Positions 43,984-52,765 of a stretch of DNA of 64,000 nucleotides are shown in pieces; positions within the stretch are counted from its first letter, which is position 1; every line of letters begins with the position of its first letter. The translations under genes and the position numbers were made by a program. Source of the DNA: JAJYQH01 sp036261615 (lineage in GTDB: Bacteria > Actinomycetota > Actinomycetes > Propionibacteriales > Propionibacteriaceae); the NCBI GenBank assembly GCA_036261615.1, contig DATAKK010000015.1, forward strand, positions 11,259-75,258. Direction: 5' to 3'. The notes beneath the pieces are model-generated. The model worked only from the letters and a program-made list of their open reading frames with translations, was not told the origin of the DNA and ran no database searches.

Positions 43984-44313
43984 ATGCTGAAGTTCACCAA
44001 GGCGCTCTTCTTGGTTCTCGCGATCGCCGCCGCAGTCGTCGGTGTCGTGTTCATCGTCAAGCTGTTCTGGCAGCTCAACCAACTGGTCGGCATGGCGCAG
44101 GCCAACCGCAGCGCCGTCGTCACCGCTCCCAAGATCCAGATCTGGATCTCGTTGGGTGCTGCCGCGCTCACCGGCCTGTTCGTGGGCATCGCCCTCGCGC
44201 TGCCGCGCCGCAGCGCACGCAGCATCCGCAACGAGATGACGCGCAACCGGGTGGCGGTCGACCAGGCCCAGCCCACGACCACAACCACGGTGCACGACAC
44301 CGGAGAGGAATGA
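43984..44313 (+). CDS. small two-helix membrane protein, unknown function
   Basis: 109 aa. Helix 1 is about residues 6-29 (KALFLVLAIAAAVVGVVFIV), helix 2 about 52-72 (IWISLGAAALTGLFVGIALA), then a basic segment RRSARSIRNEMTRNR and a Thr-rich tail. No family recognised. It has its own -10 box 7 nt upstream. The EcsC-family gene starts 1 nt after its stop, so the two are probably co-expressed partners. Confidence 0.75.
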   Translation: MLKFTKALFLVLAIAAAVVGVVFIVKLFWQLNQLVGMAQANRSAVVTAPKIQIWISLGAAALTGLFVGIALALPRRSARSIRNEMTRNRVAVDQAQPTTTTTVHDTGEE

Positions 44314-44314
44314 C

Positions 44315-45022
44315 ATGGGATTGTTCGACCTGCTCAAGCCCGGAAGCAACGGCGTCGGTGCCACCCGGGCCGCCCTCGACGAGGCGGCAGAGGACGGTGG
44401 TGACCAGGGTGCCGTCGCCCAGCTCGTCGAGAAGCTGCTCGCCATCGGGATCGACGGCAACGGCGCTTACTCGTCGGCCGCGAAGGTCGCCGAGGCGGCG
44501 CTCGCCGACGCCGGGGGTGATCGCGACCAGGCAGTGAACAGGATCATCCGGCAGCACGTCGTGAGCGGAGGGATCGGCGGGGTCGCCACGTCGATCGGTG
44601 GCTTCGTCACGATGCCGGTCGCCCTCCCCGTGAACCTCTTCGAGTTCTACGTGCAGGCCGCCCGGATGGTGGCCGCGGTCGCCGTCGTGCGCGGGTACGA
44701 CGTCACCGACGACACGATCCGTACCGCGGTGCTGCTCACCATGGTCGGGTCGAACTCCGACGAGGTCCTCGCCAAGGCCGGTGTGACCACCGGCACCGGC
44801 CGGCTGGCCAGCCTCGCCGCCGGACGCCTCCCGCGCTCGGCGATGATGATCATCAACAAGGCCGTCGGGTTCCGGCTGCTGCGCACGGTGGGTGAGAGCG
44901 CGGCGTCCCGGCTCGGGCGGGCGGTGCCGCTGTTCGGTGGCGCCGTCGGCGGGGCGATCGACGGCTACATGATGCACCGCATCGCGGAGCAGGCCCGCCA
45001 GGAGTTCCCCCGGCTGGGCTGA
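44315..45022 (+). CDS. EcsC family protein
   Basis: 235 aa. The central VSGGIGGVATSIGGFVTMPV (about residues 89-108) and LFEFYVQAARMVAAVAVVRGYD, then a helical C-terminus with FGGAVGGAIDGYMMHRIAEQA, match the EcsC family, named for a Bacillus ABC-exporter cluster and of unknown mechanism. GAGAGGA precedes ATG 44315. Paired with the small membrane protein. Confidence 0.8.
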   Translation: MGLFDLLKPGSNGVGATRAALDEAAEDGGDQGAVAQLVEKLLAIGIDGNGAYSSAAKVAEAALADAGGDRDQAVNRIIRQHVVSGGIGGVATSIGGFVTMPVALPVNLFEFYVQAARMVAAVAVVRGYDVTDDTIRTAVLLTMVGSNSDEVLAKAGVTTGTGRLASLAAGRLPRSAMMIINKAVGFRLLRTVGESAASRLGRAVPLFGGAVGGAIDGYMMHRIAEQARQEFPRLG

Positions 45023-45079
45023 GGCCCCGGCAGGCACATACCCCTGCCGCGCGGGTCGCCGGCGTGCCACGATGCCCGC

Positions 45080-46045
45080 ATGCTGCAGCTGCGCATCTCC
45101 ACGCCGGAGCGGCTCACGCCGCGGATCGTCAACCTGCTCGCCGGCGACCCCGCCACGAGCACCCTGTCGATCTTCGAGGGCGCGTCGGTGCTGCCCGAGG
45201 GCGACCTCATCATCGCCGAGGTCGCCCGGGTCGGCGCCGACGAGCTCGTGCACGAGCTCATCGAACTCGGCGTCCACCGCGACGGGTCGATCATGCTGCA
45301 GCCGATGCAGGCGTGGGTGTCGCGGCGCGGTTTCGAAGCGGAACGGGCGCGCACGGGCGCCGGGGCCGACGCCATCGTCTGGCTCGACGTCACCCAGCGG
45401 GCCTACGACGACTCCGAACTCAACTGGGTGTTCCTGTCGTTCATGACGATGGCGACCCTCATCGCCGGCATCGGGATGATCCTCGACTCGCAGATCCTCA
45501 CCGTCGGCGCGATGGTCCTCGGCCCGGAGTTCGGCTGCGTCGCCGCCCTGGGCGTCGCGCTGCTCCAGCGCCGGTGGCGGCTGTTCGGCTACGCGGCCCG
45601 CAGCCTGGTCGTCGGGTTCGCCGTCGCCATGGTGATCACGACGCTCATCACCCTGGCCGGACGCGCGCTCGGCTGGGTCACCGTCGGGGAGGCGGTCACC
45701 AAGCGGGCCGCGACGTCGTTCATCTACAAACCCGACCGGTGGTCGTTCATCGTGGCGCTCATCGCCGCCGCCGCCGGCGTCCTGTCGCTCACCTCGGCCA
45801 AGACCGGCGGCCTGTCGGGGGTGTTCATCTCGGTGACCACCATCCCGGCCGCCGCGAACATCGCCGTCGGCCTCGCCTTCGGCGCGTGGCAGGAGGTCTG
45901 GGGGAGCGCCGCCCAGCTCGGCATCAACCTCAGCGCGATGGCCGTCGGCGGCGCCCTCACCCTCGCCGTGCAGCGGTGGCTGTGGGGCCGGTTCGTGCTG
46001 CGCAGCTGGCGGGAGAAGCGGGGACGCTCGGTCAGCTCCCAGTGA
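45080..46045 (+). CDS. DUF389 membrane protein
   Basis: 321 aa. A ferredoxin-like cytoplasmic N-terminus (1-110; STLSIFEGASVLPEGDLIIA) is followed by about six membrane helices beginning LSFMTMATLIAGIGMILDSQ and the family motif ILTVGAMVLGPEFGCVAALG. Related proteins (TIGR00341/YrrB-like) may transport small ions; function unknown. Its last 14 nt overlap the convergent sirtuin gene. Confidence 0.88.
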   Translation: MLQLRISTPERLTPRIVNLLAGDPATSTLSIFEGASVLPEGDLIIAEVARVGADELVHELIELGVHRDGSIMLQPMQAWVSRRGFEAERARTGAGADAIVWLDVTQRAYDDSELNWVFLSFMTMATLIAGIGMILDSQILTVGAMVLGPEFGCVAALGVALLQRRWRLFGYAARSLVVGFAVAMVITTLITLAGRALGWVTVGEAVTKRAATSFIYKPDRWSFIVALIAAAAGVLSLTSAKTGGLSGVFISVTTIPAAANIAVGLAFGAWQEVWGSAAQLGINLSAMAVGGALTLAVQRWLWGRFVLRSWREKRGRSVSSQ

Positions 46046-46790
46046 CGGCGTCCGCGTCGCCGATGGGAGCGCCCGGGTCCCACGGCGCGAGCGCGTCGCC
46101 GATGGGATCGCGGACGAGCAGTGCGGCCCGGCGGTCGAACAGCGTCGGCGTCGCGTTGATGAGCACGAGCCGGTCGCCGGCGTAGCGCAGGGCGAACCCG
46201 GCGGCCGGGTAGACGTTGAGCGAGGTGCCACCGACGATGAGCGTGTCGGCGTCCTCGATCGCCCGGACCGCTTCGTCGACCACCTCGGCGTCGAGCGCCT
46301 CGCCGTAGAGCACGACGTCCGGTCGTACCATCCCCCCGCACCGCGGGCAGCGGGGGACGCCGGTCGTGGCCAGCACCTCGTCGAGCGGCATCGGCCGGTC
46401 GCAGCGCACGCAGTGGTTGCGGTGCACCGACCCGTGCAGCTCGTGCACGACCCGCGACCCCGCCAGCTGGTGCAGGCCGTCGATGTTCTGGGTGACGACG
46501 GCGGTGAGGACCCCGCGCCGCTCGAGGGCGGCGAGGGCCCGGTGCGCCGCGTTGGGCCGCGCCTGCGGATGGAGGAGGTGGCGGCGGTGGAAGTCCCAGA
46601 AGGCCTCCGGCTCGTCCCACAGGCACTCGTCGCTCAGCATGTACTCGGGCGGCCTGGGTCCGGACGCGGTGGCGTACAGCCCGGCCGCGGACCGGAAGTC
46701 GGGGATGCCGCTCTCGGTGGAGACGCCCGCGCCGCCGAAGAAGACGATCCGCCGGGCGGAGTCGATGACCGACGCCAGGGTGATGGCCAT
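46032..46790 (-). CDS. Sir2 family NAD-dependent protein deacylase
   Basis: 252 aa class III-like sirtuin. FFGGAGVSTESGIPDFRS (about residues 17-34), VVTQNIDGLHQLAG, catalytic His in HELHGSVH, a four-Cys zinc site (HCVRC ... CPRC), and VGGTSLNVYPAAG. It removes acyl groups from lysines, regulating metabolic enzymes. Overlaps the DUF389 gene tail to tail. ATG 46790 chosen as the only start near the conserved domain. Confidence 0.92.
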   Translation of the reverse strand: MAITLASVIDSARRIVFFGGAGVSTESGIPDFRSAAGLYATASGPRPPEYMLSDECLWDEPEAFWDFHRRHLLHPQARPNAAHRALAALERRGVLTAVVTQNIDGLHQLAGSRVVHELHGSVHRNHCVRCDRPMPLDEVLATTGVPRCPRCGGMVRPDVVLYGEALDAEVVDEAVRAIEDADTLIVGGTSLNVYPAAGFALRYAGDRLVLINATPTLFDRRAALLVRDPIGDALAPWDPGAPIGDADAVTGS

Positions 46791-46860
46791 GTCGCCATGG
46801 TGGCACGCGCGGCCGCCGGCGTCCGGTGGACGTGCGGAGCCCGCGGGCCCGGTTCCTGCG

Positions 46861-46939
46861 GCGTACGTTCTCTGCTTTCGCGGACGTTCGCGACGCGAAA
46901 CAGCGGCGAACGTCAGCCGGAAACGTCGCGAACGTACGC
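46861..46939. repeat. four-box intergenic element (GCGNACGTTC type)
   Basis: Left boxes GCGTACGTTC (46861) and GCGGACGTTC (46880), 19 bp apart; right boxes GAACGTCAGC (46908) and GAACGTACGC (46930), 22 bp apart. The outer pair extends to a perfect 16-bp inverted repeat CCTGCGGCGTACGTTC (46855-46870) / GAACGTACGCCGCAGG (46930-46945). It lies in the divergent gap between the sirtuin and PL4 genes. Confidence 0.8.
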
Positions 46940-47077
46940 CGCAGGGACGGGGGCGGGGGCGCCCGCGACGCCGCCGCCGCGGCTCAGAATGGATCGACCA
47001 TTTCCCCCCAACCCCTTGTCAGCGTCGGGGCCGGTGTGTTCAGATGGAGGAAAGCGCATTCCAAGGGTGGAGGAGCC

Positions 47078-49399
47078 ATGCCAGAATTCCGACTTCCAGA
47101 TGTCAGCCGCCGCACCGTGCTCGCCGGCGGTGCCGGCGCGGTGGCGGCGGGCCTCGTCCCCGCGTTCGACGCACCGACGGCCGCCGCGGCACCGGCCCGC
47201 TCCCGGCGGCTCAGCCTGCTGATCGACAACGCGCCGGCGAAGGTCGGCACCTACTCGTTCCCCGACGAGGTCACCTCGTTCACGCTGGACAACGGCCTGG
47301 TGCGGTTCGTCTTCGGCCGTGACGACGGGCCGTCCGGCACCCGCCCTCAGGGCTCGGTGTCGGTCAACGTCTGGTCGGTCACGGTCGACGGCACCGAGCT
47401 GGCGCCCGACGACCCGTTCGCGAACAAGTCGTTCTACGTCGACTCCTGGGGCGGCAAGGCGCGGCTCGTGTGCTCGGAGATCCGGGTGCTGCGACTCGAG
47501 GGCGACCTCATCGACGTCGCGATCGTCGACACGATCTCCCCGAAGCTCCAGCACGAGCACCACCTCATCCTCCGTGAGGGCGTGCGGGGCCTGTACGGCT
47601 ACAACATCATGACCGCCGTCGTCGACACCCAGATCAACGAGGTGCGGATGAACACCCGGTGGAACCGCGGCATCTTCGACCACACCTACAACGTCGAGCG
47701 CGGCATCGGGCGGCAGCCGACCTACGCCTACCTCAAAACCCAGACCCGCATCCAGGACGAGACCTGGCAGGTCAACGGCGTCAACGACCCCAACCTGCCC
47801 TACCCGACGACCAACGCGGGCGGCCTGAAGCCGGGGGACATCTACTCGAAGTACGACTGGAGCCTCTACCACCACGAGAACCCGATGTTCGGCCACCTCG
47901 GCAACGGCTTCGGCGTCTGGTTCACCTCGCTCGGCGGCGTCACCGGGGACACGCTGTGCGCCACCTACGGCGTGGGGCCGCAGCACCAGGACCTGGCGGT
48001 GCACCAGGACGTCATCATCCTCAACTACATGGGCGCCAACCACTACGGCCTGCCCGCCTACACCATCCCGGCCGGCTACCGGCGGCTGTACGGGCCCTGG
48101 CTCACGTTCATCAACACGGGCAGCGACCTCGAGTCGATCGTCGCGGACGCGAAGCGGGTGGCCGAGGACCAGATCCGCGCCAACCGGTCCGGCGCCGGCT
48201 GGGTGGCCGACCGCCTCTACCCGCCCCGGGAGCGCCGGCACACCGTCCGCGGCCGGCTGGCCCTCGGCGACGGTCGTCCCTCCGGCGGGTTCTGGGTCGT
48301 GCTGAGCACCCAGACCGCCGACGACGTGTACTCGATCCACGAGCCGACCTACTTCGTGCGCACCGACTCGCAGGGTCGGTTCGAGCTCCCGGGCATCCCG
48401 CCCGCCTGGAAGCCCGGAACCACCGACCCCGGTTCCTACACCCTCTACGTGTTCGCTGCGGAGGGGTCGGTGACCGACCAGTACGTGCGCACCGGGGTGG
48501 TGGTCGACTCCGACGTCGACCTCGGCACGATCCACTGGACGCCGCCGGCCCGCGGCACGTTCCTGTGGCAACTGGGGTCGGCCAGCCGGACGAGCGGGGA
48601 GTACGCGCTCGCATCGCTCTCGCCGGTGCGTCCGGAGGTGCGGGGGTACAAGAAGCCGAGCCGGATCCCGGCGGACCTCACCTTCCGGATCGGACGCGAC
48701 TGGGAGCCGGTCGACTGGTACTACGCCCAGACCAACCCCGGCGACTGGACCATCGCGTTCTCGCTCACCAGGCAGTACTCGGGCACGGCGCGGCTCACCG
48801 TTTCGACGTCGATGCAGCAGTCCGGCGCGCCCTCGGTTTCGGTCAACGGCCAGACCGCGGTCGTCAGCGGCGAGATCCCCGACAACAACGACTCGACGAT
48901 CGCCCGCCAGGCCGACCGCAGCGGGTACCCCCGCCTGGTCGAGCTGACCTTCCCGGCGTCCGCCCTGACGGTGGGGGAGAACACGGTGACGTTCCACCAC
49001 GGACCGGCCGCGAACAACGGGAAGGGACCCGGCTGGGACACGATCCTGCTCGACGTCGACGAGGGGGGCAGCCCGACCCCCGGTGAGGCGAGGGTCACGG
49101 CGTCCCGGACGCTCAGGGGGCCGCAGCAGCGGGTGACCGTCTCGGTGACGAACACCGGCTCGACCGAGCTGAGGGACCTGCGCCTGGCAGCGGTCGAGTT
49201 CACCGACGGGGCCTCGACCCACGACGTCGCCGCCCCCGTCGTGGGGCGCGACCCGGCGGCCCACCCGGTGCCGCTCGCCGAGAGCCTGGCGGCCGGGGAG
49301 ACCCGGCAGTTCCAGATCGACGTCGCCTCCCGGCGCTCGGTCGGCGTCACGGTGGCGGCGGACGGCGGGCGCGTCCCCTCGACGGTGCGGGTGGCCTGA
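47078..49399 (+). CDS. rhamnogalacturonan endolyase, polysaccharide lyase family 4
   Basis: 773 aa secreted enzyme cleaving the rhamnogalacturonan I backbone of pectin by beta-elimination. Tat signal VSRRTVLAGGAGAVAAG (RR at residues 10-11). The N-terminal beta-sandwich catalytic domain (to about 370; ...TYSFPDEVTSFTLDNGLVRF, GLYGYNIMTAVVDTQINEVR) is followed by a fibronectin-like domain (VRGRLALGDGRPSGGFWVVL, about 389) and a CBM-like jelly roll (FRIGRDWEPVDWYYAQTNPG, about 535), the standard PL4 order. A C-terminal extra beta domain (from about 670, TASRTLRGPQQRVTVSVTN) ends the protein. GGTGGAGGAG precedes ATG 47078. Confidence 0.9.
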   Translation: MPEFRLPDVSRRTVLAGGAGAVAAGLVPAFDAPTAAAAPARSRRLSLLIDNAPAKVGTYSFPDEVTSFTLDNGLVRFVFGRDDGPSGTRPQGSVSVNVWSVTVDGTELAPDDPFANKSFYVDSWGGKARLVCSEIRVLRLEGDLIDVAIVDTISPKLQHEHHLILREGVRGLYGYNIMTAVVDTQINEVRMNTRWNRGIFDHTYNVERGIGRQPTYAYLKTQTRIQDETWQVNGVNDPNLPYPTTNAGGLKPGDIYSKYDWSLYHHENPMFGHLGNGFGVWFTSLGGVTGDTLCATYGVGPQHQDLAVHQDVIILNYMGANHYGLPAYTIPAGYRRLYGPWLTFINTGSDLESIVADAKRVAEDQIRANRSGAGWVADRLYPPRERRHTVRGRLALGDGRPSGGFWVVLSTQTADDVYSIHEPTYFVRTDSQGRFELPGIPPAWKPGTTDPGSYTLYVFAAEGSVTDQYVRTGVVVDSDVDLGTIHWTPPARGTFLWQLGSASRTSGEYALASLSPVRPEVRGYKKPSRIPADLTFRIGRDWEPVDWYYAQTNPGDWTIAFSLTRQYSGTARLTVSTSMQQSGAPSVSVNGQTAVVSGEIPDNNDSTIARQADRSGYPRLVELTFPASALTVGENTVTFHHGPAANNGKGPGWDTILLDVDEGGSPTPGEARVTASRTLRGPQQRVTVSVTNTGSTELRDLRLAAVEFTDGASTHDVAAPVVGRDPAAHPVPLAESLAAGETRQFQIDVASRRSVGVTVAADGGRVPSTVRVA

Positions 49400-49435
49400 G
49401 CCGGTTCCCGGCGTCCCGCCCGGCGCCGGGAACCT

Positions 49436-49477
49436 GGAGGGCGGGACGGCAACGTGACCAGTGCCGTCCCGCCCTCC
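49436..49477 (+). terminator. hairpin between convergent PL4 and GH2 genes
   Basis: Perfect 16-bp stem GGAGGGCGGGACGGCA (49436-49451) / TGCCGTCCCGCCCTCC (49462-49477), 10-nt loop, 37 nt after the PL4 stop; no T-tract. Could work in both directions. Confidence 0.7.
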
Positions 49478-49501
49478 GTCATGTCCGGCGCAGGACGCCC
49501 T

Positions 49502-49609
49502 CCCCGGTTTCTGGGGCGGGCGATCTCTGCTCGTGCGGGCGATTTCTCCGCCGATCCGGCAGCGATCGCCCGCCCCGGCGTCGAAAACGCCCGCCCCGGG
49601 AAACCGGGG
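49502..49609. repeat. four-box intergenic element (GCGGGCGAT type)
   Basis: Left boxes GCGGGCGAT at 49516 and 49535 (19 bp apart), right boxes ATCGCCCGC at 49565 and AACGCCCGC at 49586 (21 bp apart), enclosed by a further perfect pair CCCCGGTTTC (49502-49511) / GAAACCGGGG (49600-49609). It lies between the convergent PL4 and GH2 genes, right after a hairpin. Confidence 0.8.
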
Positions 49610-49613
49610 GTGC

Positions 49614-52600
49614 TTACTCCCAGCGCAGGGTGACGTCGATCCGGGCGTGACGCGGGGAACCGGCGTACTGGGGCAGGACGTCCTGGCCGCAGGAACGCGA
49701 CCCGATGCCGTGCTGGAAGGCGTCGAGGTGCAGCCAGCGGCGTCCCGACTCGATCTCGTCCCAGTGACCCGCCCCGGCCATCTCCTCCGCCGAGGCGGGG
49801 GCGAGGCTGAACGACAGGGGATCGGGCCCGGTGCGGGTGACCACCAGCGTCCGCTCGCCGTCGGTGACCCGCAGGTCGGCGAGGTCGAGGTGGTTGCCCG
49901 CCTCCTGCGGCCGGATCGTCGGCTCCCACGCGTCGGAGGCCGTCCCCACGAAGCGCCCGTGCCGGGCGCCCCCGCGCAGGTCGACGTAGCTGGTCGTCGG
50001 GCCGGTGCCGGTCCACGTGAGCTGGTCGAACTCCAGCGGCAGGGGCAGGCGGAGGCCCATGCGGGGGAGGACGGGCGGCAGGGTGCCGCGCGGGGTGAGG
50101 TCGGCCTGCAGTCGCAGTCCGCCCTCCACCGGGCTGAAGCGCAGCACGGTGTCGACGGTCCACGCCCACGAGGGGGCGCCCGTGCGCAGGGTGACGACGG
50201 TGGCGGCGTCCTCGCGGGTCACCGACACGATCCGGTGCTCGGCCTGGTCGAGGCGCAGCGTCTGCCAGCGCGCCGCGCTCGACCCGCCGCCGAACGGGCT
50301 CGAGGTGCCGTCGGCGCTCCACGAGTCGGCCCCGAAGGTGCCCCGGTCGTTGTCGGTGGGGGCCCGCCAGAAGCACGGCTCCACGAGCACGGCCTCCTCA
50401 TCGCCCCACTCGGTGAGCCGTCCGCGGGAGTCGACCCCCACGCCCGAGCCACCGGACGCCGGTGCGCTCGGCACCGGCGCGGCGCCCACCCGCGACTCGC
50501 GCAGGCTGAGCACCCGGCGTCCGAGCAGGTCGTTCTCGCCGATGCCGGGCAGCAGCTCGGAGCCGGCGGCGTCGACCTGGCGGGGCAGGCGCGCCTCGAT
50601 GCCGGTGACCTGGGGGTCGAGGATCGCGAGCTGGAGCCACCCGCCGTGCCGCTGGACGGCGGCGTCGAGGTCGTCGACGAGCAGCGAGGCCTCCTGGTCG
50701 GGCGCCAGCGCGTCGAGGGGGACCTGGCCGTCGTCGACCTCTCCGTCGTCGCCCACCAGCTGCCACGCGAGCACCAGGCCCTCGCCGTCGCGGCTGTGGC
50801 TGGTGTTGCGCACGACGACCGCGCCGCCGCCGACGTGCACCGCGGTGAACGGGGCGACGGCATTGGCCCAGGCGACCAGGCCGGTGCGCGGGCGGGAGTA
50901 GGCGTCGACCAGGCCGTCGCAGACGAAGTTGCCGTCGTGCACCCGCTCGCCGAAGTCGCCGCCGTAGGCGAGCCGGTCGTCGCCGATGCCGCGCACCAGC
51001 GAGTGGTCGCGCCACTCCCACACGAAGCCGCCGGCGTGGCGCGGGTGGCCCATCTGCGCGATGTACTCCTCGATCGCGCCGGGGCCGGTGCCCATCGCGT
51101 GCAGGTACTCGCACATGACGAACGGCTTGGTGAGGATCGCCGCGTTCTGGGCCGGGCTGAGCCCGAACTCGTGCGAGCGTGCGCCGCCGAACGACGCCGG
51201 GCCCCCCGCGAGGATCGCCTCCACCTCGTCGGTCGACGGGTACATCCGCGAGTACACGTCGACGTAGTCGACCGTGTAGTCGTTCTCGTAGTGCACCAGC
51301 CGGCTCGGGTCGCGCCGCTTGATCCACCCGGCCATCGCGGCGAGGTTGTCGCCGCGGTAGGCCTCGTTGCCGAGCGACCACATGATGATGCTCGGGTGGT
51401 TCTTGTCGCGCTCGACCGTGCGCTCGATCCGGTCGAGCAGGGCGTCACGCCAGATCGGCTCGTCGGACGGGTTGCGCCGCCACTGGTCGAAGCCGAACCC
51501 GTGCGACTCGTAGTCGCACTCGAGGATCACCCAGAACCCGAGTTCGTCGGCGAGGTCGAGGACGCCGGGATGCGGCGGATAGTGCGAGGTGCGGATCGCG
51601 TTGACGTTGAACGACTTCATGAGCTGCAGGTCGGCCCGCGCCCGGTCGGCGTCGAACACCCGCCCCTCGTGCAGGTCGACCTCGTGCCGGTTGACGCCGT
51701 GCAGCACCAGTCGGCGTCCGTTGGCGGTGAGGGTGCCCTCGACCACCTCGATCCGGCGGAACCCGGTGCGCACACTCACGGTCTCGGCGTCGGTCGAGAC
51801 GAGCACCTCGTAGAGCCGCGGCACGTCGGCGCTCCACGCGTCGACCGGCCCCACCTCGAAGGACGCCGTCGAGGCGAGGGTGTCGCCGCAGGCCATGGTG
51901 GCGGTGAGACCGAGCTCGGGGCACCGGACGCTGACCTCACCACGCGCCCCGCGCACCTCGACGTCGAGGCGTCCCTGGCCGGTGGCGGCGTCGTAGTCGG
52001 CGCGCACCCACACGTCGTCGAGGCCACCCTCGGGGCGGTGGATGAGGTCGATCGAGCGGAAGATGCCGGGCATCCACCACTGGTCCTGGTCCTCGAGGTA
52101 GGAGCCGGGCGACCACTGGGTGACCCGGACGAGGACGGTGTTGGCGCCGGGGTGCAGCATTCCGGTGACGTCGAGCTCCTGCACGAGCCGGGAGGCCTGC
52201 GTGGTGCCGGCCCAGGTGCCGTTGACGAACACCGCGGCGCTCGACTCGACGCCGAGCAACCGGATCCGGTCGCTGCCGTCGGTGGGCCAGTCGTCGGGCA
52301 GGTCGATCACCCGGCGGTGGTCGGCGGTGGGGTTCGCGTCGGGCACGTGGGGCGGGTCGAGGGGGAACGGGTACTGCACGTTCGTGTACTGGGGCGTGCC
52401 TCGGCCGGGTCCGGTGAGCACCCAGTGCGACGGGACCTCGATCGTCTCCCAGGCGGAGTCGTCGAAGTCGGGTGCCGCCTCGGCCGGGGCCTCGAGCTCG
52501 CCGGCGTCCGGGGTGTCGACGAGGGGATCGTGCGGGTAGAGGCGGAAGCGCCACGTGCCGTCGAGCGAGAGGGTGGGCGCGTCGCCCGCGAGCACCGAGC

Positions 52601-52667
52601 GGGGGCGGACGCGGCGTCCGGTACCGGGGGTGGGAAGGTCGGGCAGGCTCCACTGAGCGGTCATCAT
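49614..52667 (-). CDS. beta-galactosidase, GH2 (LacZ family)
   Basis: 1017 aa, LacZ-like length. Five domains: sugar-binding jelly roll (about 50-215, SLDGTWRFRLYPHDPL), immunoglobulin-like, TIM barrel with acid/base Glu435 in MWSLGNEAYRG and nucleophile Glu520 in MCEYLHAMGTG, a second Ig-like domain, and the C-terminal Bgal_small_N domain. No signal peptide. ATG-ATG at 52667/52664 follow an AAGGAC site; an upstream in-frame ATG (52709) would add only a basic, unconserved leader. It likely hydrolyses galactosides from pectic side chains or lactose. Confidence 0.94.
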   Translation of the reverse strand: MMTAQWSLPDLPTPGTGRRVRPRSVLAGDAPTLSLDGTWRFRLYPHDPLVDTPDAGELEAPAEAAPDFDDSAWETIEVPSHWVLTGPGRGTPQYTNVQYPFPLDPPHVPDANPTADHRRVIDLPDDWPTDGSDRIRLLGVESSAAVFVNGTWAGTTQASRLVQELDVTGMLHPGANTVLVRVTQWSPGSYLEDQDQWWMPGIFRSIDLIHRPEGGLDDVWVRADYDAATGQGRLDVEVRGARGEVSVRCPELGLTATMACGDTLASTASFEVGPVDAWSADVPRLYEVLVSTDAETVSVRTGFRRIEVVEGTLTANGRRLVLHGVNRHEVDLHEGRVFDADRARADLQLMKSFNVNAIRTSHYPPHPGVLDLADELGFWVILECDYESHGFGFDQWRRNPSDEPIWRDALLDRIERTVERDKNHPSIIMWSLGNEAYRGDNLAAMAGWIKRRDPSRLVHYENDYTVDYVDVYSRMYPSTDEVEAILAGGPASFGGARSHEFGLSPAQNAAILTKPFVMCEYLHAMGTGPGAIEEYIAQMGHPRHAGGFVWEWRDHSLVRGIGDDRLAYGGDFGERVHDGNFVCDGLVDAYSRPRTGLVAWANAVAPFTAVHVGGGAVVVRNTSHSRDGEGLVLAWQLVGDDGEVDDGQVPLDALAPDQEASLLVDDLDAAVQRHGGWLQLAILDPQVTGIEARLPRQVDAAGSELLPGIGENDLLGRRVLSLRESRVGAAPVPSAPASGGSGVGVDSRGRLTEWGDEEAVLVEPCFWRAPTDNDRGTFGADSWSADGTSSPFGGGSSAARWQTLRLDQAEHRIVSVTREDAATVVTLRTGAPSWAWTVDTVLRFSPVEGGLRLQADLTPRGTLPPVLPRMGLRLPLPLEFDQLTWTGTGPTTSYVDLRGGARHGRFVGTASDAWEPTIRPQEAGNHLDLADLRVTDGERTLVVTRTGPDPLSFSLAPASAEEMAGAGHWDEIESGRRWLHLDAFQHGIGSRSCGQDVLPQYAGSPRHARIDVTLRWE

Positions 52668-52765
52668 CGTCCTTGTCAGGTGTCTTTCGGGAGCGCGGGT
52701 GCGGGTCACCGCTGGGGTTCGGTCGGCGGGCCGTGGCGTCGGGTGCCGTCGGTCCGTCGATCAGG

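Noticed and set aside
49614..52709. Longer GH2 start at ATG 52709
   Set aside because: The extra residues are unconserved-looking, while ATG 52667/52664 has an AAGGAC site at good distance.
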